This document shows, in pieces, positions 62,344 through 64,000 of a stretch of 64,000 nt of DNA. The notes beneath the pieces were generated by a model. It did no database searches and had not been told where the DNA came from. It saw nothing but the letters and a program-made list of their open reading frames with translations. The stretch's first letter is position 1; every line of letters begins with the position of its first letter. The translations under genes were made by a program, and so were the position numbers. This stretch comes from Piscinibacter sp. XHJ-5 (GTDB lineage Bacteria > Pseudomonadota > Gammaproteobacteria > Burkholderiales > Burkholderiaceae_C), in contig NZ_CP123228.1 of the NCBI RefSeq assembly GCF_029855045.1, positions 2,666,001 through 2,730,000 on the forward strand, given 5' to 3'.

Positions 62344-62693
62344 GCTGTGTTCCTGATGATGACTCATGAGTCGTGGGGGTGAAAACGCGGCGCGACCCAT
62401 GACACTGCTGCGCTTCTTCATCAATGAGCGACAAGGGCTCTCTCGCGCATCGATGCTTCACTTTAGGCACTGAGGCCGCGACGAAAAAGCACGCGGGGTC
62501 GAACGACGCGTTGCAGCGGTCGCAACAGTCAAAGCGCTCGCTCCGGCGTGCCTGCCGGGTCCGCAAGGTTCCTTGCTTCCATGGAATTGACTGTTGTCGG
62601 CACCTCGCTTTCTCCTCGGATGACCAGTCACTAGATTCATGACATCGAGCCGCTGCGGCAGCAGACAAGCCGATCTCTTCAACAGGAATCACC
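62344..62693. promoter_or_regulatory. 350-base divergent promoter region with perfect palindrome
   Basis: Separates the minus-strand DUF4148 gene from the plus-strand small exported protein. It holds the perfect 12-base palindrome GACTCATGAGTC at 62361-62372, 18 bases before the DUF4148 start, a possible operator. The middle (62440-62600) is less GC-rich. No gene or RNA structure is recognised. Confidence 0.4.
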
Positions 62694-62999
62694 ATGAGCC
62701 AACTCTTCCTTCGCCATGCATCTGGCTGGGCCGCCGTTGCCGCCTTGCTGACATCGACCGCCACGTTCGCGCAAGGTTGCGCATCGATGCACGCGCCCGC
62801 CGGCCAGGCCAAGGCATGCGGCTGCGGCGACACGTCCGCAGCCGTGGTCAACGAAGTCCCCGAGGTGGGCCCCTATGCCAGGTACCTCATCTCCCAGGGC
62901 ATGCGAAAGGACGAGGCGCTGCAAGCGGCGCGGTCCATCGATGCCGGCCAGGCAGAGGCGTCTCGCGCGATGCGCCGGCTCGCACCGACAGTGCGCTGA
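62694..62999 (+). CDS. small exported Cys-containing protein of unknown function
   Basis: A 101-residue protein with a signal peptide (about 1-26, cut after TFA) and a good AGGAA ribosome site. The mature part begins QGCASMHAPAG, followed by ACGCGDTS, giving three Cys within 20 residues, which suggests metal binding or a disulfide. The C-terminal half is helical (GPYARYLISQGMRKDEALQA). No family is recognised. Confidence 0.65.
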   Translation: MSQLFLRHASGWAAVAALLTSTATFAQGCASMHAPAGQAKACGCGDTSAAVVNEVPEVGPYARYLISQGMRKDEALQAARSIDAGQAEASRAMRRLAPTVR

Positions 63000-63008
63000 G
63001 GCTTCGCT

Positions 63009-63362
63009 TCACGCGCCCGCCGAAAGCGGGCTGCAGCGTCGGACGGTGATGTCCTCGGGAAAGTGGATGTCTGCGGTCAGCTCGGTCGCGGCGTCGCGCC
63101 GGACGAAACGGCCGCGCAGCCGCACCGACAAGGCAGGCAACGGCTGCACATCGAGCAGCCGGGCCCAATCGCTCGAACGGGCAGCTTCGATCGCCACGCT
63201 CGACACCCATACGGTGAGCGGAATGCCGTCGCGGGCGGCCTCGCGCAGCTGCAGCATGCGATGGGCGCCGAGGCGGGTCACGGACGCCACGTGGCCGCCG
63301 TACCAGTCCGGCCGGCAGAGCTGCGCGTAGGCCAGCCCGCGCAGGGCGGTAGACCGTTCCAC
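63009..63362 (-). CDS. hypothetical protein, second gene of a coupled pair
   Basis: A 117-residue frame. The GTG start shares a base with the TAG of the upstream gene (TAGTG), a classic coupling arrangement. The sequence is soluble, mixed alpha/beta (LAYAQLCRPDWYGGHVASVT, LREAARDGIPLTVWVSSVAI, ALSVRLRGRFVRRDAATELT). No family is recognised. The frame also extends upstream within the neighbouring gene without a start signal, so the coupled GTG is preferred. Confidence 0.55.
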   Translation of the reverse strand: MERSTALRGLAYAQLCRPDWYGGHVASVTRLGAHRMLQLREAARDGIPLTVWVSSVAIEAARSSDWARLLDVQPLPALSVRLRGRFVRRDAATELTADIHFPEDITVRRCSPLSAGA

Positions 63363-63853
63363 TATCCGACCGCGATGAAGCGATCGGCGCGCGCCGCCCG
63401 CCAAGTGGCGTCGCGTTGCCTCGATACGCAGGCGATGGGGAGGGCGTCGCCGAGCCAGTCGTTCGGCGTGACGAACCACAGCGCGAGCTCCCAGTCCGCG
63501 ATTACCCCTGCGAGCTCGCGTGCGATGCGCGCAACCTCGGGACGCACGCGCATGTCGCCGTCGAACTGGAAGAGCGGCCACCACTGGATGCCGTTCCAGA
63601 AGAAGCTCACCGAGCCGTCCCTGTCGGGCATGTCGCTGCTGCGCCGCGTCTCATGGGGGCGCGCCGCTGCAATTCGCCGCAGGACCTCATCCTTTCGCGC
63701 GATGCCGCCGGCGGCGCGGTAGGCGCCGAGCAAGGCGGCAAAGGTGCTGTCGCTCGCGGCGGTCGCCGCCTGCGGCGCATTCGCCGGCAACGGCATCGGC
63801 ACCGTGGCGGCGTACTGCCGCGGCCAGTCCACGGCCAGGTCGTTCATCTTCAT
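63362..63853 (-). CDS. hypothetical protein with possible MbcA/ParS (DUF2384-like) C-terminal region
   Basis: A 163-residue protein. The N-terminus (about 1-35) is Ala/Pro-rich; the middle holds YRAAGGIARKDEVLRRI, as in small DNA-binding heads. The C-terminal block FWNGIQWWPLFQFDGDMRVR, then PEVARIARELAGVIADWELALWF and VTPNDWLGDALPIA, resembles the C-terminus of Xre/MbcA/ParS-type antitoxins, where a W-F-tP---L motif precedes a short tail. If so, the coupled downstream gene is the toxin candidate. The start has GAGGTG upstream. The match is by pattern only. Confidence 0.55.
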   Translation of the reverse strand: MKMNDLAVDWPRQYAATVPMPLPANAPQAATAASDSTFAALLGAYRAAGGIARKDEVLRRIAAARPHETRRSSDMPDRDGSVSFFWNGIQWWPLFQFDGDMRVRPEVARIARELAGVIADWELALWFVTPNDWLGDALPIACVSRQRDATWRAARADRFIAVG

Positions 63854-64000
63854 GCATCACCTCGAAGCTGCGAATGTCCGCCATCGAAGTCTCGACATCG
63901 CCGCTGCAGCCGGCATCCGGCTGTGGACAGGTGCCGCTTTCTATCCAATGGCGGGTGCCCGGACGCTGCATTCAGACCGCGTTGCGTTGACCCTGGCTCA

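Noticed and set aside
63854..64000. Partial gene at the right window edge
   Set aside because: No frame in the last 147 bases has both a start signal and a coherent product; it is more likely the promoter of the minus-strand pair.

Overview
The window is GC-rich, densely coded DNA from a Gram-negative betaproteobacterium, most likely Burkholderiales (Comamonadaceae/Sphaerotilaceae-like). This is inferred from the gene families present: a Bug/TctC solute receptor, three DUF4148 proteins, several CrgA-type LysR regulators, a Burkholderia-type porin, Ohr proteins and an AAHS aromatic-acid permease. It looks like an accessory part of a chromosome. No rRNA, tRNA, CRISPR array, transposase or phage gene was recognised.

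Layout. (1) 1-11029: one long plus-strand catabolic operon, open at its 5' end. It encodes enoyl-CoA hydratase, family III CoA-transferase, a periplasmic binding protein, fumarylacetoacetase, a three-subunit molybdenum hydroxylase, an AAHS permease, CoxG and XdhC. It reads as uptake, hydroxylation, hydrolysis and CoA-dependent breakdown of an unidentified aromatic or heterocyclic acid. (2) 11030-16230: palindromic repeats, a GlxA-type AraC regulator divergent from an SDR, ChaC, a LysR and an MFS pump. (3) 16589-20608: two lipoproteins, a GH128-like glucanase and a large discoidin/di-heme-oxidoreductase fusion. (4) 20706-24776: GntP permease, acetoacetate decarboxylase, 3-hydroxybutyrate dehydrogenase and a frameshifted patatin. 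(5) 25185-35026: a LysR remnant carrying a REP pair, then a MexEF-OprN-like RND operon extended by an MFS pump and preceded by a pseudo-hydrolase, with a divergent LysR and a DUF4148 gene.

(6) 35265-40362: cupin protein and OmpR-type regulator facing a histidine kinase/DipZ/TlpA-like operon, which looks like an envelope thiol-redox unit. (7) 40732-44959: second DUF4148, Ohr, Rof-like protein, a regulator with a degenerate receiver, a VWA membrane protein with a small winged-helix protein, an orphan gluconate-dehydrogenase-subunit-3 protein and a small membrane protein. (8) 45022-50517: a giant 1831-residue kinase-like/AAA/GAF/PAS/histidine-kinase protein. (9) 50522-55915: subtilase plus lipoprotein, a PLP enzyme, a small conserved protein, LysR and a flavodoxin-like protein. 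(10) 55968-57753: an eroded patch (RidA pseudogene, LuxR regulator, enoyl-CoA hydratase fragment). (11) 57816-63853: second Ohr, porin, MHS permease, PagL-like outer-membrane protein, third DUF4148 and several small unknowns.

The best leads for something new are the molybdenum-hydroxylase operon, the discoidin/di-heme fusion beside a glucanase, and the giant sensor kinase whose N-terminal Ser/Thr-kinase domain has lost catalytic residues. Smaller leads are an alpha/beta hydrolase with no nucleophilic serine, a palindrome (GGTATCG / CGATACC) shared by two promoter regions, and a 165-bp hairpin element that ends in CTAG and forms the stop codon of the araC-type gene. All functions come from reading motifs by eye; no database search was run.
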